64,000 nt of DNA from CAVURW01 sp963743595 (GTDB taxonomy: Bacteria > Verrucomicrobiota > Verrucomicrobiia > Methylacidiphilales > UBA1321), in NCBI GenBank assembly GCA_963743595.1, contig CAVURW010000039.1:20797-84796 (forward strand). The letters are read 5' to 3'. Position numbers and translations under genes: made by a program. Of the stretch, positions 17,755 to 26,888 are shown piece by piece. The notes under the pieces are model-generated. The model did not search any database. It saw only the letters and a program-made list of their open reading frames with translations, and was not told the origin of the DNA. The first letter of the stretch is position 1. Each line of letters starts with the position of its first letter.

Positions 17755-18375
17755 CTAAGGCAAGAGCCAAGAGGCTTCGGACGGAACGGTTGGAACCGAG
17801 CCGAGTTTAAAGTGGAGGCGTCGATGCCCGGAAGAAGCAAGATAAAGCCAGTCCATTTCCAAGGCTTGCGTGAGCACAACAGAGAAGTTTTGGTAACCCG
17901 GCTCGGCCTCTTCTGTGGTGGGGATGCGATGCTGGAGAGATTCCGGAAGACCAGAAGTGGGGATGGATGAGGGCGTACTCGGACCGGGATTTTGGAGGTA
18001 CGCGCGACGACTGGTGAGAGCCGTTTGCTCCCAAGTGGTGCGACAGAGCGCGTCTTGGTGATGAATGGTGGCAGTGGCTGCCATGCGAACCTGGATCTTC
18101 AGCTCAGGCGCGTAGAAGTGCCAAGCGAGCCGGGGATTTGCCCGGAGGTGGGCCGTCTTAGGCGCACGGATGTCGGTATTAAACCGCAACGTGGCCGTGG
18201 GAGGATCGACGTGCCGCAAAACCACCGTGCGCACTTGAGGAAAACCGGTGCTGTCAATCGTGCCAATCTGCGCTGTGTGAAATGGATGCTTGGCAGACTG
18301 CGTGGCGACGACGAGCTGTTCCCACACTTCGTCTAAGACTTGGTGTGGGCTTTTCGAACTAAGATCCAACTCCAT
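17755..18375 (-). CDS. Pyridoxamine 5'-phosphate oxidase-family flavoprotein
   Basis: A 206-residue protein with the split-barrel FMN-binding pattern of the pyridoxamine-phosphate oxidase family (PQVRTVVLRHVDPPTATLRF, then a C-terminal DWLYLASSGHRR segment). True PdxH enzymes have a longer substrate motif that is not evident here, so it may act on another substrate. The start at 18375 is five bases downstream of the next gene's stop codon, so the two may be co-transcribed. Confidence 0.75.
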   Translation of the reverse strand: MELDLSSKSPHQVLDEVWEQLVVATQSAKHPFHTAQIGTIDSTGFPQVRTVVLRHVDPPTATLRFNTDIRAPKTAHLRANPRLAWHFYAPELKIQVRMAATATIHHQDALCRTTWEQTALTSRRAYLQNPGPSTPSSIPTSGLPESLQHRIPTTEEAEPGYQNFSVVLTQALEMDWLYLASSGHRRLHFKLGSVPTVPSEASWLLP

Positions 18376-18379
18376 CTAA

Positions 18380-18706
18380 TCAATGATAGACGACGTAGCC
18401 AGGGGGCGCGGTCTGATACACGACAGGTGGAGCGTAGACTCCCGGAGGTAGGTAGCCAGGGGCCGGTGCAGGAGCGTAGTAGTAAGCGGGAGGCGCGTAG
18501 TAGGCGGGAGGAGCCGCGTAGTAAACGGGTCCACCATAATAGCCACCATAATAACCGCCACCACCGCCGTAACAGCCTCCGCCGCCATGGTAGTAGCCAC
18601 CACCACCAAAGCCGAAGCCGATGCTGACATGTACGCCCGCCTGGGAAGACTGAACCAGCGCGAAGGACATCACAACTGCGAGAACCACTGCAAGTAGTTT
18701 CTTCAT
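18380..18706 (-). CDS. Secreted Gly/Tyr/Pro-rich protein
   Basis: Starting at the ATG at 18706, the product is 108 residues with a signal peptide (MKKLLAVVLAVVMSFALV, cleavage after SSQA). A low-complexity mature part follows: Gly/Tyr repeats (GGGGYY), then Ala/Pro/Tyr repeats. Such proteins are surface or matrix components in many environmental bacteria. A longer frame to 18835 exists but lacks a signal peptide and is not preferred. Confidence 0.65.
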   Translation of the reverse strand: MKKLLAVVLAVVMSFALVQSSQAGVHVSIGFGFGGGGYYHGGGGCYGGGGGYYGGYYGGPVYYAAPPAYYAPPAYYYAPAPAPGYLPPGVYAPPVVYQTAPPGYVVYH

Positions 18707-18789
18707 ACTTATAAGATGCCATAAACCGCTAAAAACTTCAAAAAAATGTGAGATTATTTTAATTTCAAGAAAAGGTGTAGAGTGAAGGA

Positions 18790-19467
18790 ATGGCTGCGAT
18801 TTTACAGGTGCTCGGACGATTGTGGCGGAGCACACTCATCGTGGCGCTCATTCTTTTTGCAGTGATGACTCTCTGCGCTCTGCTGCTCCTTCGCCAATGC
18901 ACAGACTCCACCGAGCGTATTCTCAACGCCTCCGCTAAGGCCGTTCATGATGTCTTTTCCGTGACGCCGGAGGTGCGTGTGAATTCGATTGTGATCCAAA
19001 CCCAGACGCGCCCCATCGCAGAATTGGCGGTGGTGGAGCGCGAGGAACACGTGAGCGTCAAATTATCTGAGCACGAAGAATTGCTCCACATCCCGATCTT
19101 GTTAACGGAGAAAAGCCTCACTGTTTCCGCGTCGTTCCGAGTGAAAGCGGGGTTCGATTTGAGACAGCCGTTTAGCATAAGTCAAGAGACCGGCGGTCGA
19201 GTCAACGCGAGTTTTCCTGAGGCGAAGGTGCTCTCGGTAGAGATGATTTCCGGCCTGGATTCCGATACGCAAGGTGGTTGGCTCAACGGAGTGACGGAGG
19301 AGGATCGCAAGAAGATGATCGATCTGCTGAACCAAGCGGCGCGCGATGCCGCTGAACAATCGTCAATCGTGAAGGATGCGCATGATCAGGTGAGCGAGCG
19401 ATTAAATGAAGTGTTGAATCAACAGGGTGTGCCCCGTGATGGGGTGAACATGACGTGGCGCCCGTAG
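18790..19467 (+). CDS. DUF4230 domain membrane protein
   Basis: A 225-residue protein with one N-terminal transmembrane helix (about residues 13-37) and a large extracytoplasmic domain. The pattern (SIVIQTQTRPIAELAVVE, later SVEMISGLDSD and a helix-rich C-terminus) is that of DUF4230. Function in the family is unknown. It is divergent from the Gly/Tyr-rich protein with a short shared promoter region. Confidence 0.75.
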   Translation: MAAILQVLGRLWRSTLIVALILFAVMTLCALLLLRQCTDSTERILNASAKAVHDVFSVTPEVRVNSIVIQTQTRPIAELAVVEREEHVSVKLSEHEELLHIPILLTEKSLTVSASFRVKAGFDLRQPFSISQETGGRVNASFPEAKVLSVEMISGLDSDTQGGWLNGVTEEDRKKMIDLLNQAARDAAEQSSIVKDAHDQVSERLNEVLNQQGVPRDGVNMTWRP

Positions 19468-19548
19468 CGGAGATTCAATAAATAATCATCGATTGAACCC
19501 AAAAATCCGAGCTTTCGCTAACCTGAGAAAACGGTTAGCTTTGGGGTG

Positions 19549-19758
19549 ATGCCGATTAGCCTGGACACGCTAGTGGAAGAAGCCTCCCAGCTCCCTAAGG
19601 AGGTTTTGGGAGAACTGATCGACCGCATTCTCATCAAGTCCCATGGCGGCATGGAACCGGAGGTCGAAGACGCTTGGAAGCTGGTGATTCGTGACCGAGT
19701 TGCAGAAATCCTGGACGGCAAAGTCGAAGGCATCTCCCTAGAAGACTCATTAGCCTAG
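19549..19758 (+). CDS. Antitoxin of a ParE-type module (addiction module component)
   Basis: A 69-residue acidic helical protein (LVEEASQLPKEVLGELIDRI and VEDAWKLVIRDRV) of the addiction-module antitoxin type often paired with RelE/ParE toxins. It is the first gene of a two-gene unit; the toxin gene begins 20 bases after its stop. The GTG at 19546 directly precedes the ATG. Confidence 0.8.
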   Translation: MPISLDTLVEEASQLPKEVLGELIDRILIKSHGGMEPEVEDAWKLVIRDRVAEILDGKVEGISLEDSLA

Positions 19759-19778
19759 GCCGCCAGCAAGATCAGTCG

Positions 19779-20099
19779 GTGAAACGGTTCGTTCTCCATC
19801 CGGCAGCGGATGCAGAGCTTTCGGAGGCTGTCGCCCACTATGATTCACTCGGGCCCGGTTTGTCCCAAAGGTTTTACCAGAAAATGGAGCGGATGATCCG
19901 AGAGGTGTCCCGTCATCCGAGGGCATTTCACCAATTTAATCCGCCTGTTAGACGACACTTCAATCACCAATTCCCTTACGCCATTATTTACCTCGAGCAA
20001 GAGAACCGATTGTGGGTCGTGGGTGATGCACATGAAAAGACGTCCTGGCTATTGGAAAAGCAGGATAGTGTAAGGGTGTTTCTTTTTACAAAGCTCTGA
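19779..20099 (+). pseudogene. RelE/ParE-type toxin with a displaced C-terminus
   Basis: The GTG-started frame gives a typical RelE/ParE N-terminus (LHPAADAELSEAVAHYD and FPYAIIYLEQENRLWVV). After about residue 79 the peptide no longer fits. In the neighbouring frame the canonical ending MHMKRRPGYWKSRIV and a stop at 20071-20073 are intact. Removing one G from the GTGGG at about 20021 joins them. The C-terminus carries residues needed for activity, so the toxin is either inactivated or the base is an assembly error. Confidence 0.75.
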
Positions 20100-20143
20100 C
20101 ATTCCCCTGACATTTGTAAAAGTAGGCTTGTTACGGTTTTGTG

Positions 20144-21483
20144 ATGAAACTGCTGATCGTCGCTGTTCTCCTGTCGCTTTCTGCCGAGAACGCACCTGCT
20201 CAAAATCTAAAGAGCATGATCCCGATGAATCAACAGTCTATTTTGAAAGTGTTTAGGCCCTCCATTGAGGATGAATCCAAGCCAGGCGACGGGAAGTTCG
20301 TTATCTTTAGTCGGGAATCCGTCGGAAAAGAAAACGAATGGGATTTTATTGCCGGTGCCTGGGAATGCATTCCCTCCCATCCTGAGATTCCCGTGACTAG
20401 GCGCATCGAGTTTTGTCATTCATCATGGAATGCTGAGCCATTGCTGAACGTACTGATCCGTGATGGAAGCACAGGAATGTACCCGCGTTTCGTGACACTC
20501 CAGGTCGACAGTACAGACCCAAATTACACCGTGAACCTTTACGACATCAATTACCGAACCTGGGATGTGAAACGCATCTGGCACGGCGGTCGATTGGATG
20601 CATTTGGCGTCCTAGGCAACTCCATATTCTGTAATCATCAGGGCGACTGGTTTCTCCTCAACGCAGGCTCGGGAGGCATCAGCAGAAACACTCCGTTCAC
20701 GCCAAACGATGTTGATGGTGCGTTTTGGCTGGTGAGAAAACCGGGAGAATCCTCTGGATGCTGGAGCTATGATTCTTCAACACGCCAGTACATCGCCCAT
20801 TTCAATGCCGTTGACGTGCCTAGCGTGGGCTACTCTAGTGCAAAACTCTCACCCGATGGAAAAACAAGAGCGTGGGTCTTGGCTCCTATGCCGACCAATT
20901 GGAGCGGTGGCGTCATTTCTGGTAAGCTTATCCTGCAACGAAGCGAGCAGAAGGATATTTCCCTCCCTATTGAAATGCAGGCTTTTGCTGGCTCGGGCGT
21001 GCCGGTTATCCCGTGGAATGCACAACTCACTTATTCCTCCGATGGTAAGCTGCAGTTTCGAGCTCAGAAGGGATTCGCGAGTGCGGACGATCAGGTCTGG
21101 ACCATCGATATCGCAACGGGCAAGGACATCTCAGGCGTTGCCCCTCACTTAGATGCGGATACCGGAAGCACCTTAGATGGGTGCCTGTCCCAGATTATCT
21201 GCGGCAGGAAGTCAAGGGATATGAGGCGTTTGGTCGGCGCGGCCTCGCCCCGGCCTTCTTGATATATTTGGGCATAATCAAGAAACGTCCTGAGTACTCA
21301 GACTGTGTCGCCGGAGTTTCACCAGATGGACGGCATGTGCTTTTCAGAGCCCTGAGTGGTCCTCTAGCTGACCTCTTGATTTATGGAGACTTAGTCACCA
21401 GACAAACGGTTCGGTGGCACGTGCCGAAGGAACTCGACGATGGAAGCGCCCAGGAATTTGTTTGGGTTGAGACCCCACATTAA
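20144..21483 (+). pseudogene. Secreted protein with a frame break, unknown function
   Basis: The first frame (from ATG 20144) has a signal peptide (MKLLIVAVLLSLSAENAPAQ) and about 345 residues with WD-like or beta-propeller-like strands (ARQ and SPDGKTRAW). At the run GGG (21179-21181) the frame is lost. The next frame continues with VPVPDYLRQEV to a stop at 21483, containing SPDGRHVLF. One missing G restores a single product of about 447 residues. Similar SPDGK/R motifs on both sides support a continuous beta-propeller-type protein. Confidence 0.6.
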
Positions 21484-21498
21484 AATCAACTTAGATTT

Positions 21499-22941
21499 AT
21501 GAGTAATTTTATGCCTGTTAAAATGAAACATCTCGGGGCTGGCCTGATCGCCTTAATTGCGACGACCGCCACAGCTATGGCGTGTGCAACGGTTACCCAA
21601 GTTTTTGACGCAATCAATGCTCAGATCCAGATCGACGAGGAATCGGCCTTAATCATCTGGGATTCAAAGTCCCACACGGAACACTTTATTCGCCGCGCGT
21701 CATTTGAAACGAAAACTCCGACCATGGGGTTTCTGGTTCCCACTCCGACCACGCCGGAGGTGGTGGAAGTGGACCCATCGATTCTAGAAATGGCGAAGGA
21801 TGTTTCTGGCCCGGAACGTGAGCGGCCGAAGTATTATCCCGATCTGCTCTCCCACGCGTTTGCGGCGATGGTTCCGGCAGTTTTGTTTCAGCTGGGTCGA
21901 TCCGTAGACACTGTTTTTGACATCGATTCCTTTCAAGTTCTCAAAACTCAAGATGTGGGCGGTTACCATGTCACCGTTTTGGAAGCAGATCATGTGGAGG
22001 GCATTCGTCAGTGGTGCCAGACGAATCATTTCAATTGGACCGCGGCGCAGGAATCATGGATCAGGCTATACACGGATAAGCATTGGAAAATCACGGCGTT
22101 CCAATTGACCAACCCGACGCCGGATAAGGACGGTTTTGTTACCCGGCTCGTGCGCTTGAGCTTTACCACAGACCGTCCGTTTTACCCATACAGTGAGCCA
22201 GCGCAAACCAACCCGAGCGCCGACCGCCAGTTAAATGTGGCCGTGCTGAGCGACCAGTTCATGCAGGGGCGTCTCGAGGAGGGATTGGAGTGGCCAGCCA
22301 TTTCTCGATTCTACGGGTCCAGCACTCCTGAGCCGGCCATTACCGATAAATGGCAAGCATCCCAATGGCGGGACATGGCGAAATTGCCCGCTACCTTTGC
22401 CACTCCCAACTGCCTTTCGGTGTTTCGCGATGCCTCCACGCTCCGCCCCGGGCACACCGACGTGATTTTTTCTGAAGCGCCGAATCAACCGCCCTTGCGT
22501 CGCACCATTACCGACTTCAGCCTGCCCGTGGAAACCGTGTGGGGCGTGAGAGACGTTACCGGAGGAATCGTTTTCGCGGTGGTCCTGGCGATTCTTGTTT
22601 ACAGCGGATTTCGCGCGCTACACTTGGCTCAGATCGTACAGCACTATCCAGATCTCGCCCAGATTCCGCAGCGTCCCGCCTGGCTGTTCCGACTGGACGA
22701 TATCTCCGGCGTGGTCGTATTGCTCTTTGGCCTCTTCTTTTCGTTCTCGTTCTTCTTCTTGCCACTCCCGGTCTTTATCAAGGTCTCCCGGCTCCTGCGG
22801 TACCACACGCACACGGCGAATACGTCCGAGCGCTTTCTTCGCATCACGGCACCGAAAGCGGCGGGTGGCGCGATCTGCGGATTCCTCACGCTGCTAACGG
22901 CAGTGGCCTACCTGGTGTTCTTCATCATGGGCGTGCAATAA
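21499..22941 (+). CDS. DUF2330 domain membrane-anchored protein
   Basis: This 480-residue protein has a signal peptide (KHLGAGLIALIATTATAMA, ending near C29) and the DUF2330 pattern in the exported part (EHFIRRASFET, MGFLVPTPTTP, a long central segment). A C-terminal membrane part has about three helices (about residues 350-375, 410-440, 455-478). DUF2330 proteins are exported with unknown function. It starts 16 bases after the previous gene and is probably co-transcribed. ATG codons at 21508 and 21523 are alternatives. Confidence 0.8.
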   Translation: MSNFMPVKMKHLGAGLIALIATTATAMACATVTQVFDAINAQIQIDEESALIIWDSKSHTEHFIRRASFETKTPTMGFLVPTPTTPEVVEVDPSILEMAKDVSGPERERPKYYPDLLSHAFAAMVPAVLFQLGRSVDTVFDIDSFQVLKTQDVGGYHVTVLEADHVEGIRQWCQTNHFNWTAAQESWIRLYTDKHWKITAFQLTNPTPDKDGFVTRLVRLSFTTDRPFYPYSEPAQTNPSADRQLNVAVLSDQFMQGRLEEGLEWPAISRFYGSSTPEPAITDKWQASQWRDMAKLPATFATPNCLSVFRDASTLRPGHTDVIFSEAPNQPPLRRTITDFSLPVETVWGVRDVTGGIVFAVVLAILVYSGFRALHLAQIVQHYPDLAQIPQRPAWLFRLDDISGVVVLLFGLFFSFSFFFLPLPVFIKVSRLLRYHTHTANTSERFLRITAPKAAGGAICGFLTLLTAVAYLVFFIMGVQ

Positions 22942-23094
22942 GAATTTTGAGCGGGAGACGGCGCTTATCCGTCCATTTGCGCGAGATCCTTTTTCAGCGG
23001 GCTAAAGACATCGTTGTCGAAATTGAAACGCTGCGCCCTAGCTGCTGTTTCGGGAAGATCTCAATCTATTTGTACACGACAACAAAAAGCTCAA

Positions 23095-23583
23095 TTACCG
23101 TGGGCCACTACCGATCGCCTTGTTATTGAAAATGGAATCGTGCTGCGATGGGCGCTGGGGATCGTAAAGAACGGTAAACGCGGTTTGGCCGTCGTTAATC
23201 CGCTTCTTCCATTCTTCGAACTCCGCAGGCGAAGCAAGAGTCACCTGTCCATACTGCTTTCCACCAGCTCGGTCTAGGTACTCGTACTCCAGAAAGTAGC
23301 AGGTGCCTGTGTCGTCATCGGATTCGACCCTCACGCCCGTGGCTACTCCGGTGGCTTGTAATCCAGATTCTTTGACTCGTTTGGAGCTGGAAGATCGCAT
23401 CGCCAACCGGTAACTGAACCAGCCGATCACCATCAACCCGGGCGCGATCCCCAAGGCCGCATACCCCACTCCGCAAGCAAATATAAGGGCGATAAATATG
23501 CAAAAGAGCAAAACGGCCATGATGACGATGATATTAATCTCTCGGTCATTCGGTCGCAGTGGCTTAAAGCGCTTGGGCGTCAT
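23095..23583 (-). CDS. DUF3592-like membrane protein
   Basis: A 162-residue protein with two adjacent transmembrane helices (about residues 18-38 and 43-63) and a soluble C-terminal domain. The strand pattern ATGVATGVRVESDDDTGTCYF and VLYDPQRPSQ is typical of DUF3592 proteins. Function unknown. It ends with FNNKAIGSGPR. A TTG at 23586 precedes the chosen ATG. Confidence 0.65.
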   Translation of the reverse strand: MTPKRFKPLRPNDREINIIVIMAVLLFCIFIALIFACGVGYAALGIAPGLMVIGWFSYRLAMRSSSSKRVKESGLQATGVATGVRVESDDDTGTCYFLEYEYLDRAGGKQYGQVTLASPAEFEEWKKRINDGQTAFTVLYDPQRPSQHDSIFNNKAIGSGPR

Positions 23584-23586
23584 CAA

Positions 23587-23862
23587 TTCCGATAATTAAC
23601 GCCTGAACAGATTTTGTCTACATCTGGAAACAATTTTGTGATTAGAGGGAGGTTGCCGTGCGTTGACGCAGATGACGGCGTTGGACAGGTTGAGAGTTCA
23701 CATCTCTCCGGTCGACCCTCTTTTGTCGAGTCATTCCTGAGCAACGTCTATGTTGCCAATGTTGTTTTGCTGTGGATTACTGTTGGTTAGCCAATTGTGG
23801 GCAGGCACGCGTCCACATTAAGGTCGCGCTAAACAATCGAAACCCTCGAAGAGCCAAAACTT
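23587..23862. other. 276-base intergenic stretch
   Basis: I see no gene here. A weak T-arm-like stem (gagag/ctctc) at about 23687-23705 has the wrong loop sequence for a tRNA. The 3' half is ordinary sequence upstream of the DUF2314 gene. Confidence 0.4.
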
Positions 23863-24618
23863 ATGAACACGATCTACTGGGTGGACAATAAAGATCCGGA
23901 AATGCGAGAGGCAAGCGTCCGGGCCCAAGCTACTTTCCGATTTTTCTGGCGCGAGCTTTCCTGGGAGCGTCGTCGCATTGTTCCCGCCTTCAACTTCTTC
24001 GCCATCAAGACGATGTTTGCAGACCGTCTCTTAGCCGAGCGAACTCCCGAAGACGAAGTTGAAAACATGTGGCTTAGCGAAATTGAATTCGATGGTCGTC
24101 GACTGACTGGGACCTTGATGAACCAGCCCAACCGACTGAAGTCGATAAACAAGGGTGATATCCGTTCATTTCCCCTAGAGCAGTTGATGGACTGGATGTA
24201 CGCCGGGGAGCGTGCTTATGGGGCATTCACGGTGAATCTCCTCCGGTCTCGGATGACCGCAGTCGAGCGGCAAATTCACGACGAGGCGTGGGGTCTCAAA
24301 TTTGGAGAGCCGTCCAAGATTCTACTCGTGCCGAGGGAGGACGCTGACGAGGCGGAGCATCCTATGAGTGTTAACATGGTGCCCTCTCTCCGAAAATTCT
24401 TAGGAGAGAACCCTGGAGTGGTCAACCAACCCGACGAGGACGGTTTTACATTTTTGCATCGGGAATCGCTCGCTGGTAACGCGAATATGGTGGAAATCTT
24501 GCTTGAGAATGGAGCTGATGAGGGACTGACGACGAAGAATGGAGACAGGGCAATGGATCTAGCGAAGATCATGCGTTGGCAAAGGGTAATTAATTTGCTT
24601 AGACATCCGGCTCGATGA
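23863..24618 (+). CDS. DUF2314 protein with C-terminal ankyrin repeats
   Basis: The N-terminal half (to about residue 140) has the DUF2314 pattern: EVENMWLSEIEFDGRRLTGT then GDIRSFPLEQLMDWMY. The C-terminal part (about 170-251) carries two ankyrin-like repeats (DGFTFLHRESLAGNANMVEI, then NGADEGLTTKNGDRAMDLAK). Ankyrin-repeat proteins are used as immunity proteins in polymorphic toxin systems, and accessory genes surround it, but the function is not shown by the sequence. Confidence 0.75.
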   Translation: MNTIYWVDNKDPEMREASVRAQATFRFFWRELSWERRRIVPAFNFFAIKTMFADRLLAERTPEDEVENMWLSEIEFDGRRLTGTLMNQPNRLKSINKGDIRSFPLEQLMDWMYAGERAYGAFTVNLLRSRMTAVERQIHDEAWGLKFGEPSKILLVPREDADEAEHPMSVNMVPSLRKFLGENPGVVNQPDEDGFTFLHRESLAGNANMVEILLENGADEGLTTKNGDRAMDLAKIMRWQRVINLLRHPAR

Positions 24619-24744
24619 CTTCATCGCCGACTGGATAGCCGGGGCGAACGAAAGGTGAAGTTGGAAATTTAAGAGCACAGGTTCGAAATAATTCTCGCTG
24701 GCAAAGTCGGTCGCCTATTAGGCTATAAAACATGCTGGAGAATC

Positions 24745-25326
24745 TTGATTCAATCCCATGGCATAAACTTAAGCATGCCTACGGATCTGCCAAAGACGTT
24801 CCAGCCAAGAATTATACCTATGAATGAAGATGACTATGTTGATTCGATTCTTGATGCAAAAAGAGGAAGCCATGAGAGGAAGGAACTAGTCGACGCTTTC
24901 ATAAAGGCTTATCCCAACAGTGGTCAGGCATTACTCGAATGTGCACTATTGAAATGTAATGATAAGGATTTTAACGGAGCCAAGGAATTAATTGAAAGAT
25001 CACTAATCTATGACGATTGTTTTTGGGGGAGATTGTATTATGCGGTTATTTTAAACGATCTAAAGCAGGATGAATTCGCGGAGAGAGAGTTCAATTGTGC
25101 CTTAGTCAAGGCTCGGTGAGATCCTTATGATGATGCTGAACGGATAGTATCCAAATACTATGCGGAGTTTTTGTTCGCTAAAGGACGTTACTTAGAGTCA
25201 AGAGAACGTGCGATTTTCTCTATCCCCTTCTTTAGGCAGATTCCACCTGATGACAAACGGATAGATGCTCTGATAGAGTATTGCGATAATCAGTTGGGGG
25301 AAAACAAAGGCGACAAGAATCTCTGA
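24745..25326 (+). pseudogene. TPR-like hypothetical protein with an in-frame TGA
   Basis: The frame runs from about 24745 (ATG codons at 24775 and 24820 are better starts) and stops at a TGA at about 25117. It then continues open in the same frame for 69 codons to a second stop at 25324-25326. Both parts share TPR-like helices (AKELIERSLIYDDCF; then RYLESRERAIFS). The base composition is the same on both sides. A CGA-to-TGA change or readthrough would explain it; selenocysteine is not indicated by a hairpin that I can see. Confidence 0.6.
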
Positions 25327-25386
25327 CTTTACGTAATAACAAAAACAAAACAGGATGCTGGATCTACATCATCGTCGCGTATCCCC

Positions 25387-25743
25387 TTACAAGAACGGAA
25401 ATGTAAAGTCAATCCCGTCATTCAGCTTGTGGCGAGACGTTTCAATACTGCTCCGCTTTTGCCAAGGTGTCGATATCATCTGGCACCCGTACATCAAGTC
25501 CTCGAAATCGATTTGTGCCACGTGCATTAACGGCCACCCTTCGGAATTCGTCGGCCAATCCACCTGATCTGGTAACATCGGTGATCCAAAGATAAAGCTC
25601 TGTGAGAGCGCCGTCGGCCCCGAATCGAGTGCTAGAAATGCAGAGGGCAGTGCAGATGCGCGGATCGAATCTCGGATCGATAAAAGGTCGTGCTCCTTGA
25701 TTTGGTGATCCAGCTTTTGGAAGAGTTCATCCATTGTTTGCAT
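25387..25743 (-). CDS. Truncated DUF1963 (YwqG-like) protein
   Basis: A 118-residue product with the DUF1963 core phrase FGSPMLPDQVDWPTNSEGWP then LMHVAQIDFEDL. The family is normally 250-300 residues; here the frame ends early, and no continuation is convincing in a neighbouring frame although VRVPDDIDTLAK appears in one. It is a short member or a gene truncated at its 3' end. DUF1963 proteins are poorly characterised. Confidence 0.6.
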   Translation of the reverse strand: MQTMDELFQKLDHQIKEHDLLSIRDSIRASALPSAFLALDSGPTALSQSFIFGSPMLPDQVDWPTNSEGWPLMHVAQIDFEDLMYGCQMISTPWQKRSSIETSRHKLNDGIDFTFPFL

Positions 25744-25749
25744 TTGGAG

Positions 25750-26154
25750 TTACAGTCGGCTCGTTCTAAACGCAAACTCAGGAAATAACCCAGACTCATC
25801 CAGGATTTCCTTGAGCTTTGTCTCGAGATCCGGAATGACCTCGAACGCAGGCATTGAGTGAAAAATTTTGAGATAGGCCAAATAGGTCACTTGTGGCCCG
25901 ATGGGTACTTGATCCGCCTTTAACCGTTCGTTTAGGAGTTCAACCACCCGACGCAACATCTCGGATTCTCGCCCCCGATCAAAAAGCTCCGGGGGAAGTA
26001 CCGCCACCAAATAGGGAATCGCCTGCTTTTTGAATTGCTCAGAAAACTCAGAGAGAGCGTCTGGCGTGGATCCAGATTCCATGGGTGAATTGTAGCTCGG
26101 CGACCGCGCCGATTCAACCCCAATGCAGACCCCATTTCCTCGCTGATCTTTCAC
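25750..26154 (-). CDS. Hypothetical helical protein
   Basis: The frame from the GTG at 26154 overlaps the stop of the SGNH hydrolase gene by four bases, but a better-looking start is the ATG at 26082. The core is helical (FSEQFKKQAIPYLVAVLPPE; then RRVVELLNERLKADQ). No family is recognised. It probably belongs to the same operon as the two genes upstream. Confidence 0.5.
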   Translation of the reverse strand: MKDQRGNGVCIGVESARSPSYNSPMESGSTPDALSEFSEQFKKQAIPYLVAVLPPELFDRGRESEMLRRVVELLNERLKADQVPIGPQVTYLAYLKIFHSMPAFEVIPDLETKLKEILDESGLFPEFAFRTSRL

Positions 26155-26888
26155 GATCTCAAATGCGGGCGAACGATCTCCGCAAGCACCTTGTAACCCG
26201 CATCGTTACTGTGGATTCCATCCTTGAGAAACAGCTCGGGCCGAGGATTGCCCTGAGCATCCAAAAACTGATCCCACACCTCTATGAAGTCCAGATTGGT
26301 TCCTTGCTCCACAATGGCCTTAATCAGAGCGTTGGTTTTCAGACGAATCTCCTTTTGCTTCCAACGACCGGGATTCGGGTTGGTCGAATGGTAGGCAATG
26401 CGCACGTTCGGCAGCTTGGCGCGAATCGCTTCCACGAAAGCCTTAAAATCAGCGGCAACCTGCTCCGGAGTTCTCCCGTCGGTCAGGTCGTTGCCACCGG
26501 CTTTTAGCACAATCAAGCGCGGGTGGTAGGGCACGATGATTCGATCAGCAAAGTAAGTGGAGTCAGCCAACTCCGATCCACCAAAGCCGCGATTGATGAC
26601 CTGGTACTCCGGAAAATCCTGCGGTAATGATTTCCACAGGCGAATGGCCGAGTCGCCCACAAAAAGAATGGCACCTTGTGGCGGCGGTGACTTCGCATCA
26701 GCCCTCTCAAAAGCGGCGATTTCTTTCTCAAATCGGGTGGCGTGCTTGGCAGCGGGGTTCGCCAGAGTAGAAGCTGCGACAGAGGTAGAAACGGTTGGCG
26801 TTGCAGTCGGCGTCGGGTCGGCATTGAGCTCGATCCAGGGTGCCAGCAAAAGAGCTGTCAGGAGGATGGGTGTTAGGGACTTTTTCAA
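26151..26888 (-). CDS. SGNH/GDSL-type esterase, secreted
   Basis: A 245-residue protein with a signal peptide (MKKSLTPILLTALLLAPW) and a Thr/Pro-rich linker (DPTPTATPTVS). The SGNH hydrolase blocks appear in order: block I FVGDSAIRLW with the nucleophile Ser, block II NRGFGGSE, block III GGND and block V DGIHSND with the catalytic Asp and His. It probably hydrolyses acyl or acetyl esters of cell-surface or environmental polysaccharides. It starts in an ATGA overlap with the DUF1080 gene, so they form one operon. Confidence 0.85.
   Translation of the reverse strand: MKKSLTPILLTALLLAPWIELNADPTPTATPTVSTSVAASTLANPAAKHATRFEKEIAAFERADAKSPPPQGAILFVGDSAIRLWKSLPQDFPEYQVINRGFGGSELADSTYFADRIIVPYHPRLIVLKAGGNDLTDGRTPEQVAADFKAFVEAIRAKLPNVRIAYHSTNPNPGRWKQKEIRLKTNALIKAIVEQGTNLDFIEVWDQFLDAQGNPRPELFLKDGIHSNDAGYKVLAEIVRPHLRS

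Noticed and set aside
22539..23129. 196-residue plus frame overlapping the DUF2330 gene end
   Set aside because: Most of it overlaps the DUF2330 coding sequence in another frame and the rest is intergenic.
23660..23720. Possible tRNA-like T-arm near 23690
   Set aside because: The stem gagag/ctctc is present but the loop ttcacat lacks the required purine-A positions and no acceptor pairing is found.
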